This document shows, piece after piece, positions 1-5,722 of a DNA stretch of 34,796 nucleotides. Position 1 is the stretch's first letter. Each line of letters begins with the position of its first letter. Both the position numbers and the translations under genes were made by a program. The DNA is taken from contig JAEEUB010000012.1 in NCBI GenBank assembly GCA_016286785.1, positions 1 through 34,796 of the forward strand. Direction: 5' to 3'. Origin of the DNA: Candidatus Saccharimonadota bacterium. GTDB taxonomy: Bacteria; Patescibacteriota; Saccharimonadia; Saccharimonadales; Saccharimonadaceae. A model generated the notes under the pieces. The model saw only the letters and a program-made list of their open reading frames with translations. It was not told where the DNA came from and did no database searches.

Positions 1-2
1 AC

Positions 3-860
3 TCAAATGATTTCAGTCTAAATCTTTCTTCTTGGAATGTTTCTAACGTGACGGATATGGGTAATATGTTCGAATATGCCGGCCGCTCCGCCACCACCTG
101 GTCCATAGGCGACCTTTCTTCCTGGAATACTTCTAGCGTAACGATCATGGGCTATATGTTCTACGGCGCCGGCTACTCCGCCACCACCTGGTCCATAGGC
201 GACCTTTCTTCCTGGAGGAATACTGCTAGTGTGACAAATATGTCTGATATGTTCGCTTATGCCGGCTACAGCGCCACCACCTGGTCTATAGGCGACCTCT
301 CCTCCTGGAATACTTCTAGTGTGACGAATATGCAAAGAATGTTCGAATCTGCCGGCTACTCCGCCACCACCTTTGTCTTGAACCTCTCCTCCTGGAATAC
401 TTCTAGCGTAACGGACATGGGTTATATGTTCGCTTATGCCGGCCGCTCCGCCACCACCTGGTCCGTTGGCAATCTCTCTTCCTGGAATACTTCCAATGTG
501 ACGAATATGCAAGACATGTTCGACTCGGCTGGTAATAACGCCACCACCTTTACTTTAAATCTCTCTTCCTGGAACACTGCTAACGTGACAGATATGTCCG
601 ATATGTTCTACCTTGCTGGATATAGAGCCACCACCTTCACCCTAGATCTCTCTTCCTGGAACACTTCCAATGTGACGAATATGTATCAAATGTTCACCGA
701 GGCCGGCCACTCCGCCACCACCTGGTCTGTTACTATTCCAAAAACCAACGACGGTACAACTTCTGGCCCAATTTCTAATACTACTTCAAACCTTTACGGC
801 AAAACCACTTCGGTTACTGCGACTCCAGATTCTGGCAAATCTTTCACTCTCGCAAACTAA
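3..860 (+). CDS. BspA-like (DUF285) repeat surface protein, 5' partial
   Basis: The reading frame is open from the window edge, so the N-terminus, including any signal peptide, is outside. The visible 285 residues are about eight copies of a 29-31 residue repeat with the pattern SSWNTSxVTxMxxMFxxAG followed by SATTWSIGDL or similar. This is the DUF285/BspA-type leucine-rich-like repeat found in surface proteins of mycoplasmas, lactobacilli and oral bacteria, where it is thought to mediate adhesion (family knowledge). After the repeats comes a short tail (SVTATPDSGKSFTLAN) and a stop. No transmembrane segment, LPXTG motif or basic tail follows, so either the anchor is N-terminal, the protein is released, or the 3' end has been lost. 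Role as an adhesin is inference. Confidence 0.85.
   Translation, partial: SNDFSLNLSSWNVSNVTDMGNMFEYAGRSATTWSIGDLSSWNTSSVTIMGYMFYGAGYSATTWSIGDLSSWRNTASVTNMSDMFAYAGYSATTWSIGDLSSWNTSSVTNMQRMFESAGYSATTFVLNLSSWNTSSVTDMGYMFAYAGRSATTWSVGNLSSWNTSNVTNMQDMFDSAGNNATTFTLNLSSWNTANVTDMSDMFYLAGYRATTFTLDLSSWNTSNVTNMYQMFTEAGHSATTWSVTIPKTNDGTTSGPISNTTSNLYGKTTSVTATPDSGKSFTLAN
21..735 (+). repeat. Tandem coding repeat, period 87-96 nt, about 8 copies
   Basis: The DNA encoding the DUF285 units is itself repetitive: segments such as GCCACCACCTGG and CTTTCTTCCTGGAATACTTC recur roughly every 87-96 bases from about position 21 to 735. Near-identity at DNA level, not only protein level, points to recent expansion or gene conversion and to a potential for copy-number change by slippage or recombination. 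Confidence 0.85.
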
Positions 861-966
861 AACAATCCGTAATATCTCAACTAAAGCACCATCTATCCAC
901 ACAAAAGCCACCGTCCATCCCTGCCAGCCCCCGCCTCCACTAACCCTTGTCTTTTTCCACCACCTA

Positions 967-975
967 TGCTATAAT
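967..975 (+). promoter_or_regulatory. Extended -10 promoter (TGCTATAAT) of rpsU
   Basis: TG-C-TATAAT lies 10 bases before the rpsU ATG. No convincing -35 hexamer precedes it. A start site about 7 bases after the hexamer would leave a leader of only 3-4 nt, so the mRNA is essentially leaderless. Confidence 0.7.
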
Positions 976-985
976 ACACCGTGAT

Positions 986-1204
986 ATGTCAATTAAAGTA
1001 ACTAGAAAAGATCAGGGCGAAGCAAACGAGAACATCATTCGTCGTTTTAATCGCAAAGTCCTCCAAAGTGGTATGATGCCTCTAAAGAAGTCGCAAATGC
1101 GTTTTAGTAAGCCTATCTCTAAGCGCGAACGCCGTCTAAAAGCTATCATCCGCGAAGCACGTAAGGCCGAAAAAACCGAACGCATTAAACTAGGACTTAA
1201 GTAA
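986..1204 (+). CDS. rpsU: 30S ribosomal protein S21
   Basis: This 72-residue, very basic protein matches bS21: an N-terminal IKVTRKDxGE strand, the RRFNRKVLQSGMM helix, and a Lys/Arg-rich C-terminal helix (KRERRLKAIIREARK). S21 sits on the small-subunit platform near the anti-Shine-Dalgarno end of 16S rRNA and helps initiation. The start was placed at ATG 986 because it begins the conserved MSIKV sequence and lies just after a TATAAT box; an upstream in-frame start at 947 would read through that box. A good hairpin terminator follows, so it is a single-gene unit. S21 on a near-leaderless message is notable, since S21 affects leader-dependent initiation. Confidence 0.9.
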   Translation: MSIKVTRKDQGEANENIIRRFNRKVLQSGMMPLKKSQMRFSKPISKRERRLKAIIREARKAEKTERIKLGLK

Positions 1205-1207
1205 ATA

Positions 1208-1229
1208 ATCCCCCATCAGGGGGATTTTT
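1208..1229 (+). terminator. Intrinsic terminator after rpsU
   Basis: Stem ATCCCCC / GGGGGAT with a 4-nt loop (ATCA), followed by a run of T, four bases past the rpsU stop. Confidence 0.85.
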
Positions 1230-1239
1230 GATGCGTGCG

Positions 1240-1260
1240 TGATATAATAAGGGAAAGGAG
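1240..1260 (+). promoter_or_regulatory. Promoter and ribosome binding site of adk-map
   Basis: TGATATAAT at 1240-1248 is an extended -10. AAAGGAG at 1254-1260 is a full Shine-Dalgarno 5 bases before ATG 1266. Unlike most first genes here, adk has a short leader with a proper SD. Confidence 0.75.
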
Positions 1261-1265
1261 ATTAA

Positions 1266-1859
1266 ATGATAATACTATTTGGTTTAGCCGGCTCCGGCAA
1301 GGGCACCCAGGGCAAAGCGTTGTCCGAAATCTTTGGTTGGCGTTGGCTATCAGTAGGCGAAGCAATCCGCCAGACCGGCAAGTTTAAAGAGATTACCGAC
1401 TGTGGCGAACTAGTCCCAGACGAAAAGGTGATCGAACTCATGAATAATCAAATTAAGAAAGCCGAACTAGAAGGTTTTAATGTTATTCTAGACGGCTACC
1501 CAAGGGATGTTGTGCAGGCCGAGTATCTTGTAAACAATATGGCAGAAAAAATCGAAGGCGCCATTATTCTTGAGGTGCCAAAAGAAGAGCTATACGAAAG
1601 ATTAGCCTTGCGCGGCCGCGACGATGATCTAGAAAAAGACAGCATTAACCGCCGTTTCGAGGTTTTTGAACAGAATATCGACCTTATCTTACCTCTACTA
1701 GAGGAAAAAAACATCCCAATTGAGCATGTAAATGGCGTAGGCTCAGTAGAAGAAGTAACTAGTCGCCTAGTAGAAATTATAAAAAGAATTGTCCCTGGCG
1801 CCACGCCGCAAAGTAACGATGTAAACGGCGGAGAAATCGAGAAAAGCTATGGTGAATAA
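1266..1859 (+). CDS. adk: Adenylate kinase (short-LID type)
   Basis: Reversible phosphoryl transfer between ATP and AMP giving two ADP, in the cytoplasm. Residues 6-15 (GLAGSGKGTQ) are the P-loop, DGYPRDVVQ near residue 76 is the NMP-binding DGxPR motif, and LRGRDDD near 115-121 begins a very short LID segment with no zinc-binding Cys. RRFEVF follows as in the family. At 197 residues it is slightly shorter than E. coli Adk (214). It overlaps map by 11 bases, so the two are translationally coupled; adk-map adjacency is also typical of ribosomal protein operons elsewhere, but here the pair is detached from secY. The last 20 residues after VPG are unconserved. Another NMP kinase is possible but less likely. 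Confidence 0.88.
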   Translation: MIILFGLAGSGKGTQGKALSEIFGWRWLSVGEAIRQTGKFKEITDCGELVPDEKVIELMNNQIKKAELEGFNVILDGYPRDVVQAEYLVNNMAEKIEGAIILEVPKEELYERLALRGRDDDLEKDSINRRFEVFEQNIDLILPLLEEKNIPIEHVNGVGSVEEVTSRLVEIIKRIVPGATPQSNDVNGGEIEKSYGE

Positions 1860-2631
1860 AGAAAACTCCGACCCTAAAACCCTTAAAGAAAAAATCATCG
1901 CCATGCGTGAAGGCGGAAAAATCATGGGGAACCTGCTAAGAGATTTAAAAAGCTACGTTAAACCCGGCATGACGGGCAAAGAAGTAGACGCCTGGGTTCG
2001 CAAAGAAATCGTAGCGCGCGGAGCCACCGTTGCCTACGACTCCTTAGAGGAAAAATTCCCCGGCGCAATCTGTATTTCTGTAAACGACGAACTAGTCCAC
2101 GGCGCCCCAAAAGACGAACCATTAGAAGAAGGCGACAAAGTTTCCTTTGACCTTGTTATTGGCTACAAAGGCTATTTCACCGATTCCGCTTTTACTATGT
2201 TAGTAGGGAACGTTGGTTCGCCCGCGGTCAAAAGAATGATTGCCGTAACCGAAGAATCACTTTGGGCCGGTATCGAACAAGTTAGGCCCGGAGCCCACAT
2301 CGGCGACATCGGCCACGCTGTAGAAACTGTCTTAAGAAAAGGCCACCTTGGCGTTATCGAAAACTATATTGGCCACGGTATCGATAAAACCATGCATCAG
2401 GCCCCCGAGGTTCCAAACTATGGCAAAAAGGGCCACGGTTATAAACTGGTCGAAGGCGATACTATTTGTATTGAGCCAATGTCCTGCCTTGGTAAACCCA
2501 CTAATTACGTAGATAAGGACGACGGCTGGAGTGTCAAGATGAAAGACGGTTCCACCGGTTGTCACTGTGAGCATACAATCCTCGTCACAAAAGACGGCTA
2601 CGAGGTCCTAACTCTGCCAGATGAAGAATAA
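1849..2631 (+). CDS. map: Methionine aminopeptidase, type I
   Basis: Removes N-terminal Met from nascent proteins using a dinuclear metal site. The pita-bread metal ligands are all present: D101 (SFDLVIG), D112 (FTDSAF), H176 (GHGID), E209 (IEPM) and E241 (CEHTILV); H84 (LVHGAP) is the conserved substrate-site His. The usual GHGIG is GHGID here. At 260 residues the length is normal for type I, without an N-terminal zinc extension. The start at 1849 lies inside the end of adk and lacks a strong SD, consistent with coupling. No terminator hairpin dedicated to this operon is seen before the repeats at 2645, but the hairpins in those repeats could serve (see 2659-2692). Confidence 0.93.
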   Translation: MVNKENSDPKTLKEKIIAMREGGKIMGNLLRDLKSYVKPGMTGKEVDAWVRKEIVARGATVAYDSLEEKFPGAICISVNDELVHGAPKDEPLEEGDKVSFDLVIGYKGYFTDSAFTMLVGNVGSPAVKRMIAVTEESLWAGIEQVRPGAHIGDIGHAVETVLRKGHLGVIENYIGHGIDKTMHQAPEVPNYGKKGHGYKLVEGDTICIEPMSCLGKPTNYVDKDDGWSVKMKDGSTGCHCEHTILVTKDGYEVLTLPDEE

Positions 2632-2658
2632 ATCCATAAAAAAATGGTAGCCCCGGCG

Positions 2659-2692
2659 CGAGTCGCACCATCGGTTCGACTCGTGATTTTTT
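2659..2692 (+). terminator. Hairpin plus T-run built on tRNA tail copy 1
   Basis: On the plus strand CGAGTCG (2659-2665), an 11-nt loop, CGACTCG (2677-2683), then TGA and six T. It lies 27 bases past the map stop and would terminate the adk-map transcript before it runs antisense through tRNA-Arg. Confidence 0.7.
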
Positions 2693-2720
2693 GAGCAAAT
2701 AAAAAATGGTAGCCCCGGCG

Positions 2721-2754
2721 CGAGTCGCACCATCGGTTCGACTCGCAACTTTTT
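2721..2754 (+). terminator. Hairpin plus T-run built on tRNA tail copy 2
   Basis: Same arrangement as the previous one: CGAGTCG (2721-2727), an 11-nt loop, CGACTCG (2739-2745), CAAC, then five T. Confidence 0.65.
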
Positions 2755-2769
2755 GAACACATAAAAAAA

Positions 2770-2845
2770 TGGTAGCCCCGGCGCGAGTCGAACGCACAAC
2801 CTTCTCCTTAGGACGGAGCCGCTCTATCCATTGAGCTACGGAGCC
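2770..2845 (-). tRNA. tRNA-Arg (anticodon CCT)
   Basis: On the minus strand a full cloverleaf is visible: acceptor GGCTCCG/CGGGGCT with two G-U pairs, D-arm GCTC...GAGC, anticodon loop GTCCTAA with CCT (reads AGG), T-loop TTCGACT, discriminator A and an encoded CCA. The anticodon stem has a G-A mismatch at its outer end. A minus-strand -10 (TGTTATAAT, hexamer 2862-2867) lies upstream. Two partial copies of its tail follow downstream. Confidence 0.95.
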
Positions 2846-2851
2846 AAAATA

Positions 2852-2870
2852 TGCTATAATTATTATAACA
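2852..2870. promoter_or_regulatory. Back-to-back divergent promoters, tRNA-Arg and foldase gene
   Basis: TGCTATAAT on plus (hexamer 2855-2860) and TGTTATAAT on minus (hexamer 2862-2867) are separated by one base. The plus hexamer ends 9 bases before ATG 2870; the minus one is 16 bases from the tRNA 5' end. The two -10 boxes cannot be melted independently, so the two transcripts should compete or share an open complex. Confidence 0.65.
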
Positions 2871-3883
2871 TGAAACTATCGAAGAAAAAAGAGAAGAAAC
2901 AATCCGAACAGGAAAAAGTGGAGGAGCGTCGCGAAGAGGTACTGGCCACTGGCCGCAAATTCAAATACCCTTTGCAGTGGACGAAACACCGCATCGTTGT
3001 AAACACCATCCTGATTGCATTTGTAATTCTGGCAATGATTGTTGTTGGTATTTGGCTTGCACTCTATCGTCTAGGTATGACAGACGATCCCCTTTATCGC
3101 ATCACTAAGGTTGTCCCTGTCTCCGTAGCGAGCGTCGAATCGGCCGGCGTACCTTTTTCCGACTATTTAATGCTTTATCGTAGTAGTATTTCGTCTATCG
3201 AGCGCCAATCTGGCAGCCAATTCGACCAAAGCTCGGCCGAGGCTCTGCGCGCCAAATATAAGCGCGTAGCCCTTACCGAAGCCGAAAAATACTCTTTTGC
3301 TGCCGCGCTAGCTAAAGATTTGAATATCAATATCTCAAATGAACAGATTAAATCAGAATTCGACCGTCATCTCAAAATCGGCGGTATCGACCGTAGCGAA
3401 GAAGGATTTTTAAAGATCATTAACGACAATTTTAGCTTAGACAAAGGCGAATACGAGCACATGCTCTATCTATCACTCTTAAAATCAGAAGTTAGCGTTG
3501 CGATTGATGAAAATGCAAATCGTATCGCAGGCGAGGTCGAACGCCAACTGGCCGAGAATGAAAACGACTACAAGCAGGTAGCCGAGCAATTAGGTGAAAG
3601 TGTTATTTACCAGGAAACCGGCGGCCTAGTAGATAGCAAAAACATTGACGGCGGCCGCGCCACCGAAGCCATGAAGCTAGAACCCGGCCAAAGTAGCGGT
3701 AAGTTTATTTCCATGAATGGAGACGGATATTATTTTGTAAAACTAATCAAAAAGAACGACGCCGAGGTTAATTTTGTTTCGATCAAAGTTCCATTTACGG
3801 AGTTCGATAAACGTTTCGAAACGCTTCAAGATGAGAATAAGATTCAAGAGTATATTGAATTACGAGACGCAGAAAAAAGATAG
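2870..3883 (+). CDS. Membrane-anchored SurA/PpiC-like foldase
   Basis: A 337-residue protein with a Lys/Glu-rich cytoplasmic N-terminus (about 1-40), one transmembrane helix (about 43-70, NTILIAFVILAMIVVGIWLALY), then an extracytoplasmic region. About residues 85-210 are helical and resemble the SurA N-terminal chaperone domain. About 235-337 contain GGLVDSKNIDGGRATEAMKLEPGQSSGKFIS..GYYFVKLIKK, which is the parvulin/PpiC (peptidyl-prolyl isomerase) pattern. The role would be folding of exported proteins at the outer membrane face, which fits a cell with a large exported hydrolase and pilins. The start at 2870 follows the -10 by 9 bases; earlier in-frame starts overlap tRNA-Arg. Isomerase activity is not certain, since the parvulin part is short. 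Confidence 0.75.
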   Translation: MKLSKKKEKKQSEQEKVEERREEVLATGRKFKYPLQWTKHRIVVNTILIAFVILAMIVVGIWLALYRLGMTDDPLYRITKVVPVSVASVESAGVPFSDYLMLYRSSISSIERQSGSQFDQSSAEALRAKYKRVALTEAEKYSFAAALAKDLNINISNEQIKSEFDRHLKIGGIDRSEEGFLKIINDNFSLDKGEYEHMLYLSLLKSEVSVAIDENANRIAGEVERQLAENENDYKQVAEQLGESVIYQETGGLVDSKNIDGGRATEAMKLEPGQSSGKFISMNGDGYYFVKLIKKNDAEVNFVSIKVPFTEFDKRFETLQDENKIQEYIELRDAEKR

Positions 3884-3927
3884 AAAAAGACATAAATTTG
3901 AAAAATAGAGATTTTTTGTTTTTGCTA

Positions 3928-3956
3928 TTGACAAATTAAATGATGTGTGCTCAAGT
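3928..3956 (+). promoter_or_regulatory. Candidate promoter of the structured RNA
   Basis: A perfect TTGACA (3928-3933) is followed after 17 bases by TG-C-TCAAGT (hexamer 3951-3956). The -10 is poor (three of six) but the -35 and extended TG are good. Predicted start about 3963. Confidence 0.45.
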
Positions 3957-4239
3957 AACACTCAAATGGTGGCCTGACGCCAGATGGGTGGAGCGTTATG
4001 TACGCTCTTGGTGGTTTCTCCTCGCCTTGTCCTACGAGGGGGACGGAAAACATCAAGAGCGGATGGGAAGGACATCCTCACCTCCATCGCCGAGGAGATG
4101 AGCAGATAAAAGGGTCAGGTGGGCGCGTGGGTCGTCCGATAAAATGAGGAGAATTCAAGGCGCGCAGTCCTTTTAGGATTGCAAATGGAATTCAAATCAA
4201 ACCCGCATTGCTCGACCCTGACGCTTACGCGCCAGGAAG

Positions 4240-4269
4240 GCCCCCGCTTTTAGGCGGGGGCATACTTTT
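4240..4269 (+). terminator. Very stable hairpin, possible first terminator of the RNA
   Basis: Eight-pair stem GCCCCCGC / GCGGGGGC with a 6-nt loop, followed by ATACTTTTA. The T-run is weak, so this may be an internal stem of the longer RNA rather than its end. Confidence 0.55.
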
Positions 4270-4332
4270 ATCTGTGTAGACATAGAAAGCAAGATTTTGC
4301 AATGCGGATTCTCCTCTTGCATCATATCAAAT

Positions 4333-4362
4333 AAAAAGTAAGTCCCTTTGGGACTTATTTTT
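4333..4362 (+). terminator. Intrinsic terminator, bidirectional
   Basis: Stem TAAGTCCC / GGGACTTA (4339-4357) with a 3-nt loop, five T after it and five A before it. Probable true 3' end of the structured RNA. Confidence 0.8.
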
Positions 4363-4538
4363 GGTGCACGATTCTTTATGAAGTTCGTACCTCATTATTA
4401 TACCATAGCTAACCCCATTATTTATTCTTATTAGGCATAACTCCAGAGAAAAGTCTAAAGGAACTAGAAGAAGAAAATAAGGAATTAAGATAATAGTTAA
4501 AATGTGAAGTATAATAAGTGGTAGGAAGGATTACTTTA
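4363..4538 (+). other. AT-rich spacer with a decayed coding fragment and promoter
   Basis: Between 4417 and 4493 one plus frame reads PHYLFLLGITPEKSLKELEEENKELR then stop, flanked upstream by a stop. The charged helical end resembles the tail of many transposase or coiled-coil proteins, but it is too short to assign. TATAAT at 4510-4515 and GGAAGGA around 4524-4530 then serve the DUF4272 gene. Confidence 0.35.
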
Positions 4539-5531
4539 ATGGAAGAAAACCTAATTAATGATAAAAAGTTAAAAGAGAACATAAGTAATACCGTTGTTGC
4601 GGTGCTATTAGATAATAAATTAATAAATGAGAATGATTTAACAGATGTTAATGTTAACTTTGGCTATTTGTTTGCTAAAGCTGATAGGATAGCAGAGGGG
4701 CTTTTAAAGATTTCGTGCAAAGGAAAATCATTCTATTTTGCTGTTCAAGATAATACAATTAAATTGCTTACTATTGGCGAAGTGCAGTATCAAGAAACTA
4801 TTAATTATATGGTAAGCAATCATGATTGCCTAAAAGAAACTCCAAGTATTGAAAATGAAAAAGAAAAAAATAGAAGAATAAAAAATAATAAAGTATTAGA
4901 ACAATTTGGAATTACCACGAATGATAAACTTGTTAGTGGTAAAAATGAACAAAATATAAGAATTAAAAGTGTTGATGAAATATGTAAAAGAGCCATTGCC
5001 AGTTTAATAACAATACAAGTTGCATGTGATATTAATAACGGAAAAGATATAAAGAGTGATGAATATAAAGATGATTTTGAATATATAAAATCTTTGTATA
5101 AAAAATTTGGTGTCGAAGATAGTTTGAACTCTAAGGAAAAAAGAATTATTGAAGGAACCTATACAGATCAGGATCCGATTGATATGGATTGGGCTTATGA
5201 ATCATATTGGACTTTGTGTTGGGCGCTCGGTTTGGTTAATGATATAACAAATGCTGCTGAATTATGTGATTGCAGTATGGCTATTTCATTTGTTATGAAT
5301 AATAATTCGTTTGATGAATTTAGAAGCAAATGTAAATTAAGGAGCGTTGAAGAAATACTTGATATGTATGATTTATATTATAAATATCATTGGGTTATAA
5401 ACGACAAAAAGGTTAATCCAAGCACAAGTGCCGATAATCTTAATCCATCCAATGTGCTTGAACGTAGAAGGGCATTAGAATGGTTAATTAGTGACGTTGA
5501 TGATTGGTATGATTTGCAACTTAATGCTTGA
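4539..5531 (+). CDS. DUF4272-family protein, probably acquired
   Basis: A 330-residue protein. Residues about 1-100 form an alpha/beta N-terminal region of unknown type. From about 145, RIKSVDEICKRAIASLITIQVACD, then SLNSKEKRIIEGTY, then AYESYWTLCWALGLVNDI match the DUF4272 pattern as I know it from Firmicutes; near the C-terminus ERRRALEWLISDVDDWYD fits the same family. Biochemical function is unknown. ATG 4539 was chosen over GTG 4518 because GGAAGGA precedes it at proper spacing. The gene is distinctly AT-rich, with ATA, AGA and TTA codons where neighbours use CGC and CTA, and it ends in TGA. It stands alone between an RNA gene and a tRNA, which suggests horizontal acquisition. No stop-free partner gene is adjacent. 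Confidence 0.75.
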   Translation: MEENLINDKKLKENISNTVVAVLLDNKLINENDLTDVNVNFGYLFAKADRIAEGLLKISCKGKSFYFAVQDNTIKLLTIGEVQYQETINYMVSNHDCLKETPSIENEKEKNRRIKNNKVLEQFGITTNDKLVSGKNEQNIRIKSVDEICKRAIASLITIQVACDINNGKDIKSDEYKDDFEYIKSLYKKFGVEDSLNSKEKRIIEGTYTDQDPIDMDWAYESYWTLCWALGLVNDITNAAELCDCSMAISFVMNNNSFDEFRSKCKLRSVEEILDMYDLYYKYHWVINDKKVNPSTSADNLNPSNVLERRRALEWLISDVDDWYDLQLNA

Positions 5532-5599
5532 ATACTAAAACTACAGAGATGCGGTTTTTGCTTGTAACAAATAATTAATCTATACAATTTTTACTTTTT

Positions 5600-5674
5600 T
5601 GGTGCGGGTACAGGGAGTCGGACCCTGATCTCATCCTTGGGAAGGATACATAATAGCCGCTATACGATACCCGC
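5600..5674 (-). tRNA. tRNA-Gly (anticodon CCC)
   Basis: Minus-strand cloverleaf with a perfect acceptor GCGGGTA/TACCCGC, anticodon loop TTCCCAA with CCC (reads GGG), T-arm AGGG-TCCGACT-CCCT, discriminator A and encoded CCA. Unlike the tRNA-Arg and tRNA-Ser genes of this window, it has no duplicated tail. Confidence 0.93.
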
Positions 5675-5684
5675 AGCTCCTCTC

Positions 5685-5693
5685 ATTATAACA
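5685..5693 (-). promoter_or_regulatory. Extended -10 of tRNA-Gly
   Basis: TGTTATAAT on the minus strand, 10 bases before the tRNA 5' end, the same spacing as for tRNA-Ser. Confidence 0.65.
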
Positions 5694-5707
5694 TATCTCT
5701 GTAATTA

Positions 5708-5716
5708 TGGTATAAT
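5708..5716 (+). promoter_or_regulatory. Leaderless promoter of argS
   Basis: TGGTATAAT with the hexamer ending exactly six bases before ATG 5723, so the predicted transcription start is the A of ATG. No SD is present. Confidence 0.75.
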
Positions 5717-5722
5717 TATCCT

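Larger units (their letters stand above)
2645..2765 (-). repeat. Two extra copies of the tRNA-Arg 3' tail
   Basis: The last 21 nt of tRNA-Arg (C56 of the T-loop through A76 of CCA) recur exactly at 2645-2665 and 2707-2727, downstream of the real tRNA (tail at 2770-2790), with spacings of 62 and 63. After each copy comes the same 18 nt, including CGACTCG complementary to the CGAGTCG of the tail, then a T-run and an A-run. So copies 1 and 2 share 39 nt plus a similar AT-rich spacer. Neither copy has the 5' half of a tRNA, so they are not tRNA genes. Confidence 0.9.
3963..4362 (+). ncRNA. Large structured RNA candidate, family not recognised
   Basis: A 650-base protein-free region holds a GC-richer, strongly structured segment. 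Helices that can be drawn: CCTGAC 3973-3978 with GTCAGG 4114-4119; hairpin GAGCGT/ACGCTC 3991-4007; GGATG/CATCC 4061-4077; GATGG 3983-3987 with CCATC 4084-4088; GGCGCGT 4122-4128 with ACGCGCC 4227-4233; GGGTCG 4129-4134 with CGACCC 4213-4218; GAATTC 4151-4156 with 4188-4193; hairpin GCAGTCC/GGATTGC 4164-4182; stem 4240-4261. In addition 4299-4307 pairs with 4203-4211 and 4308-4316 with 4146-4154, 18 contiguous bases that would cross the 4122-4233 helices (pseudoknot or alternative fold). CCTGACGC occurs twice (3973, 4217). No tRNA-like ends, RNase P, SRP or tmRNA signatures are seen. The 5' end follows the promoter guess and the 3' end follows the terminator at 4339-4362. A raiA-type or other ornate RNA is possible; I cannot verify it. 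Confidence 0.65.

Noticed and set aside
18-512. 164-codon minus-strand open frame
   Set aside because: It is the antisense of the DUF285 repeats; its Gly/Pro repeats mirror the coding repeats and it has no promoter or SD.
2645-2790. CRISPR-like array
   Set aside because: Only three units, repeats are a tRNA tail, spacers are near-identical and no cas gene is near.
2585-2799. Minus-strand frames with repeated peptides (SRVEPMVRLAPGLPFF)
   Set aside because: They arise only from the tandem tRNA tails and run into the tRNA gene.
3963-4362. RNase P, tmRNA, SRP or 6S RNA
   Set aside because: No GAGGAAAGTCC-like core, no tRNA-like acceptor/T-arm, no GGAAGG-AGCAGCC SRP loop, and not a single long bulged rod.
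4417-4493. Insertion sequence remnant
   Set aside because: Only a 26-codon fragment ending ELEEENKELR; no inverted repeats or target duplications were seen, so not called as a mobile element.
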